From assembly GCF_963676685.1 (NCBI RefSeq), contig NC_092354.1, forward strand, positions 35,806,193 through 35,870,192: 64,000 nucleotides of DNA. Reading direction: 5' to 3'. Under the pieces are notes generated by a model, which made no database searches, was not told the DNA's origin, and was given only the letters and a program-made list of their open reading frames with translations. Shown piece by piece: positions 11,961 to 21,867 of the stretch. Position 1 is the first letter of the stretch. Each line of letters begins with the position of its first letter. A program made the position numbers and the translations under genes. Origin of the DNA: Mytilus edulis. Taxonomy: Eukaryota > Mollusca > Bivalvia > Mytilida > Mytilidae.

Positions 11961-12408
11961 ACTATTTTGATATGAGCGTCACTGATGAGTCTTATGTAGA
12001 CGAAACGCGCGTCTGGCGTATAAAATTATAATCCTGGTACTTTTGATAACTATTTACACCACTGGGTCGATGCCACTGCTGGTGGACGTTTCGTCCCCGA
12101 GGGTATCACCAGCCCAGTAGTCAGCACTTCGGTGTTGACATGAATATCAATTATATGGTCATTTTTATAAATTTTCTGTTTAAAAAACTTTGAATTTTTC
12201 GAAAAACTAAGGATTTTCTTACCCCAGGAGTAGATTACCTTAGCCGTATTTGGCACAACTTTTTGGAATTTTAGGTCCTGAATGCTCTTCAACTTTGTAT
12301 TTATTTGGCTTTTTTAACTATTTTGATATGAGCGTCACTGATGAGTCTTATGTAGACGAAACGCGCGTCTGGCGTATAAAATTATAATCCTGGTACTTTT
12401 GATAACTA
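11961..12408 (-). mobile_element. Non-autonomous element with identical 92-bp direct repeats
   Basis: Two copies of a 92-bp sequence, 11961-12052 and 12317-12408, are identical base for base and flank 264 bp. Read on the minus strand, each contains TACCAGGATTATAATTTTAT and ACGCGCGTTTCGTCTACAT. Related single copies lie at 22966-23006, 28881-29170, 45005-45090 and 58473-58626. The copy near 22966 abuts a Penelope-like element, so the 92-bp unit may be its terminal repeat. The 264-bp interior has an 80-codon open frame but no recognised protein. Confidence 0.7.
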
Positions 12409-13618
12409 TTAGTTTGATTTTGACAAAAAATGAATCGGTTGGGTTCTTTGATATGTTGAATCTAAAAATGTACTTAGATTCTTGATTATTGAAGTTTTTT
12501 TGGTCCAGTTTTCAAATTGGTCTACATTAAGGTCCAAAGGGTCCAAAATTAAACTTTGTTTGATTTCATCAAAAATTGAATCCTTGGGGTTCTTTGATAT
12601 GCCAAATCTAACTGTGTATGTAGATTCTTCATTTTTGGTCCTGTTTTCAAATTTCAAATTCTACATTAAAGTCCAAAGGGTCCAAAATTAAACTAAGTTT
12701 GATTTTAACAAAAATTGAATTCTTGGGCCTCTTTGATATGCTGAATCTAAACATGTACGTAGATTTTTGATTATGGGCCCAGTTTTCAAGTTGGTCCAAA
12801 TCAGGATCTAAAATTATTATATTAAGTATTGTGCAATAGCAAGTCTTTTCAATTGCACAGTATTGTGCAATGGCAAGAAATATCTAATTGCACAATATTG
12901 TGAAATAGCAAATTTTTTTTTTAATTAGAGTTATCTTTCTTTGTCCAGAATAGTAAGCAAGAAATATCATATTTGTGCAATAGCAAGAATTTTTTTTAAT
13001 TGGAGTTATCTTTCTTTGTCCAGAATCAACTTAAATCTTTGTTATATACAATATACAATGTATATACACTTTTTACTACCAACTGATAAATTTAAATAAT
13101 CTTTACCATTCAGTGATAACAAGCAGTTTTTTTACATCTTAATATTTTATGATGTATTTAAATGAGTAGTTATTGTTGCAAACTCTATTAGAAATTTGAA
13201 TTGATATCAGTTTTGAAAAAGGGAAACGGGGATGTGAAAAAAAAGGGGGGGGGGTAAATTTTTCTCATTTCAGATTTCATAAATAAAAAGAAAATTTCTT
13301 CAAACATTTTTTTGAGAGGATTAATATTCAACAGCATAGTGATTTGCTCAAAGGCAAAAAAAACCTTTTAAGTTCATTAGACCACATTCATTCTGTGTCA
13401 GAAACCTATGCTGTGTCAACTATTTAATTTTAGATTTAAAAAGTTTGAAGAAGAAATCTTTAATTGATTTGTAAAATCTTGGCATTTGTTTTGTGTAAAA
13501 AAAAACCATGTAATGTCAAAAATTTGATCACAATCCAAATTCAGAGCTGTATCATGCTTGAATGTTTTGTCCATACTTGCCCCAACTGTTCAGGGTTCGA
13601 CCTCTGCGGTCGTATAAA

Positions 13619-14685
13619 GCTACGCCCGGTTTATCAGTGTACAAAAGGAGTCTGAAAAGACTTGAATGTTTTATTCTATAATCAAATCCTATTTTCTTAT
13701 TTTATTTTAAAATTCATATCATATATAAAATATAAATATATATTGCAAAAAAAAAACCCAACATGTCTCATGTCTTTACGTTATAACCTATTGCCGACGC
13801 GAAACTGACCCCGCCTAACATTTTACAGAAAATATAGAAAATGGCCGTTTGAAATAAAGGCAACAGTAGTATACCGCTGTTCAAACTAATAAATCCTTGG
13901 ACAAAAAAACAAATCGAGGTAACAATCTAAAACTGAGGGAAACACATTAAATATAAGAGGAGAACAACGACACAACACTACAATGTAACACACACAGAAA
14001 CGGACCAAGCATCAGACACTCAAAAACATGGTGGGTTGAACCTGGTTTTGTGGCATGCCCAACCTCCCTCTTTTATAGCCATGTGAAATATAACATTAAA
14101 ATGACAACTCAACACCACAGGACTACAATATAAATAAATTGGAGAACACAATTTACAAAGAAACACACGAACAACAGCCAACAAAAGGCAACAAGTTCAA
14201 AATTTTAATACGCCAGAAGTGCATTTTGTCCACACGAGATCTACTAGTGTAAAAGTTTTAATTTGCTCCGCTATCATATCACTTTGTATAAATCTTACCA
14301 GGCAAACCGATTGCTCCAGAGGATCCCTAACATGTATGAGGGTATCACGATCAGTTTTAAGATGTGGAAAAGGGGTGCAGTGTGTTGAGATTACACCCCC
14401 CCCCCCCCCCCCCCCAAACCAGTCACGTGACCTGCTCTTCCCCATTCACTAGGCTAAGAGTAGAGCAGGAGCACGGGATTACAACGTCAGGATGTCAGAT
14501 CAGGTGTAAGACTTATTATAAATCTTTCTTTATTCAAATATGAATGGTATCTTAATTTTTATCAATTGTTACCCCCCTTCCAGCTACTGTTTCATATAGT
14601 CATACTGTACCCCTACCTGTTGGAAAGAAAATTTATTTTTCCAAGATTTTATTCGAAATCACAAGATTTATTCAAACGATGATAA
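13619..14685. other. No gene; degenerate dispersed repeat and poly-C
   Basis: 13925-14180 holds a repeat (ACGACACAACACTACAATG, GGTGGGTTGAACCTGGTTTT) related to fragments near 600 and 10530. A run of about 19 C lies at 14396-14415. The open frames through the poly-C, encoding proline or glycine runs, are not convincing genes. Confidence 0.4.
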
Positions 14686-15116
14686 TGATTGATTGATTGA
14701 TTACTGGTTGCTTAACGTCCAGTGGCAAATATTTCATGCATATTCAGGACGAGAACAAGTTCACAATAAATACAATAGGTAGGTTGATACAATAGAGGCC
14801 ATTCAGGAATTATGGTCGGAGAAATTTGGACTGTCACCGGAAAAGGAGGGTATATGGATAGGGACAGAAATTTTGCCTTGCATCAGGCCACCTACGGACC
14901 CATCAAAGAGTTGCTGAAAGGGTTCTTAACGTGCAAAGAGCGTGGCACTCTCTTTACACGAGGCATCGGATTTAAGATCTCCAATCTGACCGGACGTGAC
15001 TGCGAACTTGATACATCCCGCACAGCCAAACGGACGCCCCACTTCGGCAAGCGTTTTCCTGCCGGTCGGGAGAAGACCAAGTGACCATATTTCTATACCC
15101 CTATCACCCTTGGGGG
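14686..15116 (-). mobile_element. SINE-A, full length, with 14-bp target-site duplication
   Basis: A complete 431-bp SINE in minus orientation. On the plus strand it starts with (TGAT)n, then TGGTTGCTTAACGTCCAGTGG, and ends near TCACCCTTGGGGG. It is flanked on both sides by TCAAACGATGATAA (14672-14685 and 15117-15130), an exact 14-bp duplication that fixes both ends and shows target-primed insertion. Conserved internal blocks are GGCCACCTACGGACCC, AAAGAGCGTGGCACTCTC and CGGACGTGACTGCGAACTTG. Several short reading frames in both strands come only from this repeat. Confidence 0.9.
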
Positions 15117-15126
15117 TCAAACGATG

Positions 15127-15128
<2 letters not shown>

Positions 15129-15159
<31 letters not shown>
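15129..15159. repeat. Poly-A run (~31 nt)
   Basis: A pure A run directly after the right target-site duplication of the SINE. It sits on the SINE's 5' side, so it is part of the target, not the SINE tail. Confidence 0.9.
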
Positions 15160-15161
<2 letters not shown>

Positions 15162-15616
15162 TCCGATGTGTGTAAAAATTCCAAAATTTTAAAACAAATT
15201 CGAAAGATTGATGACATGTTACATTAACACCTCATGAAACCTCGAGATGATCCACATTCCGCTTCGATAAACTTCGGAATAGCTCTGAGGTACAATAAAG
15301 GATCATTCAACTTATTTTATTCAAGATTGTTTTCTTAAACCCATATTTTATAATTTTCAACGGAAAACCGTTAAGTAAACCAAATAATTGATTGATTGAT
15401 TGTTGGTTGCTTTACGCCGCATTAGCACAAAAAGGCTATATCGCGGCGAGAGCTAATTCGAATATTTTAACAATTTAAAGCATATTTTTAAAATAAGACA
15501 AAAGGTCCTTCAATACACTAAAATTCTTGACTAAAGCAAATTGATTATATACAAATAAAAATCAACAGTAAAATAACGTGATAAAAATTAAAATCGATTT
15601 AAATATAATAACATTT

Positions 15617-18600
15617 TTATATTTTATAATAAATTCCAATTTCTTTTAAAAAAGCAACAATATTTGTAAATGAAACATTATTAAATAAATCATACATATT
15701 ATTGACATTGAAATGCTTCTTACGAATATCAGCAAAGTCAATACAATTAATTAAAACATGTTTAATAGTATACTTGCAGTTGCAAGGAACACATTGTGGT
15801 TCATCTTCATTTTTTAAAAGATACTCGTGTGTTATTTTAGTATGACCAATACGACATCTAGTAATAACACACTGATCTTTTCTGCACATAATATTATCAA
15901 AAGGTTTGCCTAAATTAGGTTTAATTTCATGCAATTTATTATCGTCTTTTTTACTCCATTTATTTTTCAATATATTAAAAACATATTCTCTAATATTAGA
16001 TTTAAAATCAGTATATGGTATATCACAGTTAGATAGAGGGTCACCCAGGGCATTCTTTGCCTCAAGGTCTACAGCTGTGTTTCCAAGGATTCCAACATGA
16101 CTCGGAACCCATAGAAATATTATTTCTTTCAGAAGAATTTTTAAATTCCTCATTACATATAAAATTTTCAGGATTGTTGGGTTTTTAATTTTAGTATTTC
16201 GTATAGCTTGTAAGCATGAAAGTGAATCCGAACATATAATAAATTTGGATTTATCTGAAGAAGCAATAAATTTCAAAGCCAAAATTATTGCTTCTGCTTC
16301 AGCAGTAAAGATGGATGCATCAGATGGCAAACGGAGGGTTGCAGCTCTGTCCCTGAAGACAGCAGCAGATGCAACTCTATCACCATCTTTTGATCCATCA
16401 GTATAGACAGTTGAAAAATCGAGATAATCGGCTTTAATTTCAGCATAGTGTTGCTGAATTAAAAGAGGATTTGTTTTATTTTTATTGTGTTCACGGAGAT
16501 CAAATATCATTTTTGGTTTGGGAAGTTCCCATGGAGGACATTTGCAAGTTTGAACTTGAGCAACAGATTTTAAATCAAAAGAAGCTAAATGTGGTTTTAA
16601 ACGTAAACCTAACGGAGGAATTTTATGTTCATGTTTTGCAAAAATATCTTCATAAATCGGATTAAAAACACAGCTGTAGGCAGGATTATCTGAATGGGCT
16701 TTTAGTTTGACAGCATATTGAAGTCCAAGCTTCAAACGTCTGTCAGTGAGTGAGTGCTCATCAGCCTCTACATACAGACTCTCAACTGGTGAGGTTTTAA
16801 ATGCGCCAAGACAGAGACGCAAACCTTGGTGATGCACAGCATCGAGAATCTGTATGTAGGACTTCCTTGCAGAGCCATACACTATAGAGCCATAATCTAG
16901 TTTAGATCTAACAAGAGATCTATATAAATTGAGTAAAATGTTGCGATCAGCACCCCAGTCAGTGCTGCCGACAACTTTTAAAATATCTAAAGCTTTTAAA
17001 CATCTCGCTTTTAACATTTTGATATGGGGTAGAAAGGTTAACTTTTTATCGAAAATTAACCCAAGAAATTTGGTTTCATCAACCATTTTAATTGGGTTGC
17101 CGTACAAAGTTAGTTCTGGATCAAGATGCAATTTTCTTTTGTTACAAAAATGCATCCCGACCGTTTTTGAAGTGGAAAATTTAAAACCATTTTCCGAGGC
17201 CCATTTTTCAATTCTTCCAAGACATAATTGTAATTGTCTTTCAATGTTATTCATATTTTTGCCTCTGTAACATATTAAAAAATCATCAACGTACAATGAA
17301 CCTTCAATATTACTTTTTAAAACTTCAACAAGGCTGTTGATTTTAAGACTAAATAATGTAACAGATAAAATACTGCCCTGAGGGACACCCATCTCTTGAT
17401 CATAAAGATCAGACATGGTCGAATTAACTCTAACATTAAATTGTCTGTTAGAGAGAAAATTAGAAATAAAATTAGGCATATTGCCTTTCAACCCCATATC
17501 AAATAGATCTTTTAAAATACCATATTTCCATGCAGTATCATAGGCCTTCTCAAGGTCGAAAAAGACCGACACCACATGCTCATTTTTCGCAAAACCATTA
17601 CGGACAAATGATTCGAATCGAACAAGATGATCAAGAGTACTGCGACCCTGTCGGAATCCACACTGAATATTGGCTAATAGCCCATTGGATTCCAGGAACC
17701 AAACAAGGCGATCATTGACCATCCGTTCGAGTGTTTTACAGACACAACTGGTAAGAGCAATTGGTCGATAATTAATAGGATCCGTATGATCTTTACTTGG
17801 TTTTGGAATAGGCACGACGGTTGCAAGCTTCCAGATTGATGGTAAATCACCAGATTCCCAGATGTTATTCATGAGCTGCAAGAGAGCTTCTAGCGAGGAA
17901 TCTGGCAAGTGTTTTAAGAGTTGGTAGTGAATATTATCAGGCCCACAAGCTGTATCATGGGCTTTTGACAGAGATGTTTTAAGTTCTTCAAGAGAAAATA
18001 GTTTATTATAATTTTCACCATTTTTTGATTTAAAGTTTAATTTAATTTTTTCCTTTTGTTTTTTAACTTTTTTAAAGTCTTCCCTGTAGTTGTTACAAGA
18101 AGAAGACTTTGCAAAAGTTTCACCAAGTTTGTTGGCAATATCCTTTTCAGATGTTAATAAATTATTGCCGTCTTTCAAATGTTTTACAGTGGCTTTAGAA
18201 TTTTTACCTTTTATTTTATTTACCATATTCCAAACTTTTGTCATCGGAGTGCGAGATGTAATCCCCGAGACAAATTTTTTCCAGGATGTTCGTCGGGCTT
18301 GCCTACAAGTCCGCCGTGCCTTAGCGCGAAAAATACGGAAATTACTCAAGTTTTCCGTCGTTGGTTGTTGATTGAACCGTCTTTCAGATTTTTTACGGTC
18401 ACCTATGGCTTGATCACATGCGTCATCAAACCATGGTTTACTGGGATGTTTTGGATTTGCCGAGGTCTTAGGAATAGTTCTGTCAGCAATTGACGTTAGA
18501 ACTGTATTAAAAGTTAAAATTGGATCTTGCACAGTCTCAAACATCTTTGACTGAAGTTCCGTTCGACAGAGATTCTCAAACAAGGACCAGTCCGCCTTGT

Positions 18601-19288
18601 CAAGTTTCCAACGTGGTACTCTCTGTTGGGCAGAATTAAAAAAATGTTCAAGTACTATTGGAAAGTGATCACTTCCACATAGATCATCATGAACACGCCA
18701 TGAATAATCCAGGAGCAGAGAGGGATCGCATATAGTGATATCAATAGAAGAATAAGACCCGTTTCCAGGATGAAGATACGTATTAGATCCATCATTAAAA
18801 ATGCATAATCCTTCTTGAGAGACAAAGTCCTCAATGATCTTACCTTTGGCATTATGAGTCTTGCTACCCCATAATTGATTGTGGGCATTGAAGTCGCCCA
18901 TAAGTATAAATGGTGAGGGTAATTGATCAGTGAGGTTTTTGAGTTTTGCTTTATCGATAATTGAATTAGGTGGAATATATATCGAACATAATGTAATTGT
19001 TTTGTCTAATGATAAACGAATTGCAACTGCTTGCAGATCCGTTGTGAGTTGGACTGTGCTATGAATGACGTTGTCCTTCACAAAAATGGATGATCCGCCT
19101 GCAGCACGTTCATCTACCTTAGAAAATGTGCTATACATGTTGTATCCTTTTAAAGATACGTTGTCACTTTCTTTTAGATGAGTTTCTTGAAGACAAAATG
19201 CAATAAGTAAAAAAGACTGAACTAGAAGTGTTAACTCGAGAAGATTTATTTTAAGACCTCGGCAATTCCATTGGATTATATTTGTCAT
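15617..19288 (-). CDS. LINE ORF2: endonuclease, reverse transcriptase, RNase H
   Basis: 1223 codons, uninterrupted. It encodes the enzyme that nicks target DNA and copies the element RNA into the nick. Residues 1 to about 218 form an APE-type endonuclease (QWNCRGL, QETHLKES, GDFNAHNQLWGS, and the catalytic SDHFPIVL). The reverse transcriptase follows at about 425-780, with NYRPIALTS, FFDLEKAYDTAW, GVPQGSILS and the active-site YVDD near residue 666 (YADD in most relatives). RNase H is at about 955-1090, with TDGS, a TAEAEAI glutamate, CSDSLS and the VDLEAK aspartate, so the D-E-D-D set is present. A C-x-x-C...H-x4-C knuckle lies near 1160. The start codon overlaps a TAA stop (TAATG) of the extended ORF1 frame, which suggests termination-reinitiation. 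No disabling change is seen, so it is potentially active. Confidence 0.95.
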   Translation of the reverse strand: MTNIIQWNCRGLKINLLELTLLVQSFLLIAFCLQETHLKESDNVSLKGYNMYSTFSKVDERAAGGSSIFVKDNVIHSTVQLTTDLQAVAIRLSLDKTITLCSIYIPPNSIIDKAKLKNLTDQLPSPFILMGDFNAHNQLWGSKTHNAKGKIIEDFVSQEGLCIFNDGSNTYLHPGNGSYSSIDITICDPSLLLDYSWRVHDDLCGSDHFPIVLEHFFNSAQQRVPRWKLDKADWSLFENLCRTELQSKMFETVQDPILTFNTVLTSIADRTIPKTSANPKHPSKPWFDDACDQAIGDRKKSERRFNQQPTTENLSNFRIFRAKARRTCRQARRTSWKKFVSGITSRTPMTKVWNMVNKIKGKNSKATVKHLKDGNNLLTSEKDIANKLGETFAKSSSCNNYREDFKKVKKQKEKIKLNFKSKNGENYNKLFSLEELKTSLSKAHDTACGPDNIHYQLLKHLPDSSLEALLQLMNNIWESGDLPSIWKLATVVPIPKPSKDHTDPINYRPIALTSCVCKTLERMVNDRLVWFLESNGLLANIQCGFRQGRSTLDHLVRFESFVRNGFAKNEHVVSVFFDLEKAYDTAWKYGILKDLFDMGLKGNMPNFISNFLSNRQFNVRVNSTMSDLYDQEMGVPQGSILSVTLFSLKINSLVEVLKSNIEGSLYVDDFLICYRGKNMNNIERQLQLCLGRIEKWASENGFKFSTSKTVGMHFCNKRKLHLDPELTLYGNPIKMVDETKFLGLIFDKKLTFLPHIKMLKARCLKALDILKVVGSTDWGADRNILLNLYRSLVRSKLDYGSIVYGSARKSYIQILDAVHHQGLRLCLGAFKTSPVESLYVEADEHSLTDRRLKLGLQYAVKLKAHSDNPAYSCVFNPIYEDIFAKHEHKIPPLGLRLKPHLASFDLKSVAQVQTCKCPPWELPKPKMIFDLREHNKNKTNPLLIQQHYAEIKADYLDFSTVYTDGSKDGDRVASAAVFRDRAATLRLPSDASIFTAEAEAIILALKFIASSDKSKFIICSDSLSCLQAIRNTKIKNPTILKILYVMRNLKILLKEIIFLWVPSHVGILGNTAVDLEAKNALGDPLSNCDIPYTDFKSNIREYVFNILKNKWSKKDDNKLHEIKPNLGKPFDNIMCRKDQCVITRCRIGHTKITHEYLLKNEDEPQCVPCNCKYTIKHVLINCIDFADIRKKHFNVNNMYDLFNNVSFTNIVAFLKEIGIYYKI

Positions 19289-19747
19289 TATTTAATAAAA
19301 GAAGGGCGAATGCTGTCGAGTTTGCCAGCATTCTTATTTCGCTCACCCTGAGATCGTGATCTTTCGGGTGGCGGAACACTTTCGGTTTCCATTTCAGTTT
19401 CGATGATAAGTGTTGAAAATCTGTTGTGCGAGGAGAGTCGTCGATCTCCAGGACTACGCGCAGCTGGTGTTACTCCGCCTCGACCCCTACCCCGCGACCT
19501 CGAATCAGAAGACTTCTGAGAGGATGAATTTCCTGGCTTCTTTTGGACATCCTTCTTTTCTTGAGAACGAAGAGGAGATGGGGCTCTGGTAGACTGTTTA
19601 CTGGACGAAGAAGATACCTTCTTGGATGCAGATGAAGGAAGACTTTTGGAGGTGGAAGAATCATCTATATCACTGGGAAGATCCCAGACAGATTCACCGC
19701 TCCAATTGTGTATTTCTACTGTTTCTTTTTTATTTGATTTTTTTTTC

Positions 19748-20962
19748 TCATTTTTTTTTTGGTGATGATAGTGAGCTCTGTAGGGAAGATTGAGTTGACT
19801 GAGTACTGGTTTTGGAAGATATTGGTTTTCTTGGAATTAATATTCTATCGGTAGGTTCTGTTTCAACAGGCAGCATTTTAAAATTGTCCGCATCAATTGG
19901 CCAAGTCATGCGAGTTTGTGTATTCTCGTGACTGAATGAGCGGACAACTTTGCTGGCGTACGATGGTCTGTTTGAAACAAGGAGATCATTCGAAACAGAA
20001 GCTATCTGTTTAGCTTCTGGGTAACTAATGTTTCTTTCTGTTTTAATTTTAATAATATTTTTTTCTTTAAGGTAAACAGGGCAGTCCCTAGACGATGAAA
20101 AATGGGATTCACCACAGTTTACACATTTAGAAGATTCAGAGTGACAGTTTGTTCCCTCGTGTCCTTCGTCAGAACACTTGAAGCATCTCTGCTTACCACG
20201 ACATTGTTTGCTTCCATGACCAACCTTTTGACAAGTAAAGCATCGAATTGGGTTAGGGATAAACATGTCAACTCTGATTCCGAAGCAACCTAAAGTAATA
20301 GATGGAGGAGGAGTTGGAGTTCTAAAGGTCAAAAGATAAGTATTTAATTTGATTATATTTCCATTCTTTTTAATTTGAAATCTAATAACATTAGTTACAC
20401 CTTGGCTTGAAAGTTCCTCACCGATTTCTTCCACGGTAAGGTCACCAAGGTATTGACTTCTGTCTCGAATGATCCCCTTACAGCTGTTCAAACTGTTATG
20501 AGGAGAGGCAGAAACAGGAAAGTTTGATATTGTAGACATTGTAAGTAAATTTGTTGATTGACTTTTGTTGGAACATTCAACCAACAAATTGCCAGATCTC
20601 ATTTTTAAAACTTTTTTAACAGTACCAGCAACGCTTTGAATTTGTTTGTGAATTACAAAGGGCGATATTTTTGAAATTGGTTTTTCTTCTGTTCCTTTTA
20701 TTACAATAAATCTGGGCCAACTGTCATCTTCCCGACAGGGCTCTGAATCATCACATTTTCTTTTCTTATGTATTAAAGCTGATATCGAGGGTTTGTTTTG
20801 TTGTGCCATATGAAAGGAGAAAGATTCACCATTCTTGCCATCCACCCACCTCGGAGTGCCTACAAGGGCGATGCTGTGTTTCCGTGGCGAACCGGGATCG
20901 AGTGCTAATGCTGAAAACGAGCTCCATATATAATGTAGCTGGTCCTCAAAATCAGCACCCAA
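19748..20962 (-). CDS. LINE ORF1: gag-like RNA-binding protein with CCHC knuckles
   Basis: 404 codons as read. The protein would coat the element RNA in the ribonucleoprotein particle. An RRM-like middle region precedes three zinc knuckles at about residues 235-292: CFTCQKVGHGSKQC, CFKCSDEGHEGTNC and CVNCGESHFSSSRDC. The frame stops at TGA directly after a run of ten A (minus strand, 19751-19760). If one A is skipped, the frame stays open for about 150 more codons to a TAA at 19288-19290 that overlaps the ORF2 ATG by one base. That extension is serine-, lysine- and arginine-rich. So the natural ORF1 is probably about 555 residues, and this copy has a one-base A-run expansion or uses slippage. 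The first ATG at 20962 is taken as start; a second, MAQQNKP, lies about 50 codons in. Confidence 0.9.
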   Translation of the reverse strand: MGADFEDQLHYIWSSFSALALDPGSPRKHSIALVGTPRWVDGKNGESFSFHMAQQNKPSISALIHKKRKCDDSEPCREDDSWPRFIVIKGTEEKPISKISPFVIHKQIQSVAGTVKKVLKMRSGNLLVECSNKSQSTNLLTMSTISNFPVSASPHNSLNSCKGIIRDRSQYLGDLTVEEIGEELSSQGVTNVIRFQIKKNGNIIKLNTYLLTFRTPTPPPSITLGCFGIRVDMFIPNPIRCFTCQKVGHGSKQCRGKQRCFKCSDEGHEGTNCHSESSKCVNCGESHFSSSRDCPVYLKEKNIIKIKTERNISYPEAKQIASVSNDLLVSNRPSYASKVVRSFSHENTQTRMTWPIDADNFKMLPVETEPTDRILIPRKPISSKTSTQSTQSSLQSSLSSPKKK

Positions 20963-21557
20963 GATCCACTGCGGAAAGCACCAGATGTTCCAAGAATAGT
21001 ATACTCAAGCAGAGCGTATCCATCAAGCGAAAAAGAAAGCGTACCACTTGATTGACCCATGAGCCATCGCCTTCTTCAGTTATCCAAAATATAAATAGCT
21101 TAATTTAAAATACATGTGTATATTATGAAAATTGTTACAAGAAAGCTTATTGTTGAGGATTAACTGAAGGGCTCGACATGACCAGCCGATTGATCGAACC
21201 GGGTCCATCCGACCTCCCGTTTAGATGATTTCGAAGCCAAAGCAGCTTATTGAACTATAGTCTCGTCCGTCCGGGTATTTTCTGACCGTAAGGAGTCTGG
21301 CTATAGCCCTCATCCACAAGGATCTCGTCAACCACCGACACGGGTAGCAACCCACGGCAAACGGGTTGGAGAGCCTATTTTATTTAAAACATCGGGCATC
21401 TCACGATGTTCGGATCACTTTAGTCTGGTCTCTACCCTTCGACCTGTCCAGCATGGGTAACCCTACCAGGAGACGAAGCTCCAGCTGGCATAGCTCTTGG
21501 GGTCACTGAGACACGCAAGCCCTCCGACCACGGCAAGGATAGCGATCCACCGGAGGG
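20963..21557 (-). promoter_or_regulatory. LINE 5' UTR, presumed internal promoter
   Basis: About 595 bp of GC-richer sequence between the 5' target-site duplication and the ORF1 ATG. LINEs of this kind carry an internal RNA polymerase II promoter here. No specific box is claimed. Confidence 0.5.
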
Positions 21558-21723
21558 AACCAAATAATTAAAGAAGTAATATGTATCAATGAACTTAATT
21601 ACATATGTTTTGAAACGGTACCGCGGATTATATTATAAACATCCGGTTGTTCTAGTGTATCATTAGTACATGAAAAAATGTATTTAATTCTTGCATTTTT
21701 TAAATTTCTTTTTGAAACAGTGA

Positions 21724-21832
21724 TTGAGGGTAATTCAAGAGAAGAAACAGGTTAAGTGGTATCCTTCTGTGGTTAAAGAAGAGCCCACAGACCACCTTCC
21801 CACCACTGCAAATTGTGAGGAGTCAATTCTTG
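21724..21832 (+). CDS. Candidate exon A of the plus-strand C2H2 gene
   Basis: Open frame ending at a strong donor (CTTG/GTATGT, GT at 21833). It reads VKWYPSVVKEEPTDHLPT followed by TANCEESIL, and contains a VKEEP motif typical of SUMO sites in transcription factors. A CAG acceptor lies at 21718-21720 after a T-rich tract, but a TGA codon immediately follows in this frame, so the real acceptor is probably one of the AGs between 21728 and 21750. The exon leaves one overhanging base (G), which matches exon B at 41535. The LINE's 5' end is only 160 bp upstream. Confidence 0.5.
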
Positions 21833-21867
21833 GTATGTTATTAATATAAAAAGAATTAAAAAAAAAA

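Larger units (their letters stand above)
11113..13618. repeat. 2.5-kb TIR-bounded repeat, non-coding
   Basis: The left edge reads TTTATACGACCGCA just after 11113, and the right edge reads TGCGGTCGTATAAA at about 13604-13617; these are exact 14-bp inverted repeats. Just inside the left end is an imperfect palindrome (AAATTTTGAAAAAATTTTCG) and a (CGT)n microsatellite at 11169-11193. The interior holds a 160-bp tandem array, a nested element (11961-12408), several GGTCCAAAGGGTCCAAAATT segments and short TTGTGCAATAGCAAG repeats (12830-13000). No transposase is seen, so this looks like a non-autonomous DNA element. Confidence 0.6.
15390..21557 (-). mobile_element. Full-length I-superfamily LINE (non-LTR retrotransposon)
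   Basis: A 6.17-kb element on the minus strand, flanked by AACCAAATAATT at 15378-15389 and 21558-21569, an exact 12-bp target-site duplication. Sense order is 5' UTR (21557-20963), ORF1 (gag-like), ORF2 (endonuclease-RT-RNase H), and a 3' UTR (15616-15390) ending in AAAGCAACCAACAATC and an (AATC)n tail. The 5' UTR is GC-richer than its surroundings and contains a block (GGTAGGGTTACCCATGCTGG) that I associate with mollusc LINEs of this group. Presence of RNase H with APE-type endonuclease places it in the I superfamily, I or Nimb-like. Complete length, clean duplication and long frames indicate recent insertion. Confidence 0.9.

Noticed and set aside
12050-12292. 80-codon minus frame between the 92-bp direct repeats
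   Set aside because: It lies wholly inside the interior of a non-coding repeat whose other copies break the frame.
14397-14452. Proline-run protein across the poly-C tract
   Set aside because: A homopolymer artefact; frames on both strands are equally open.
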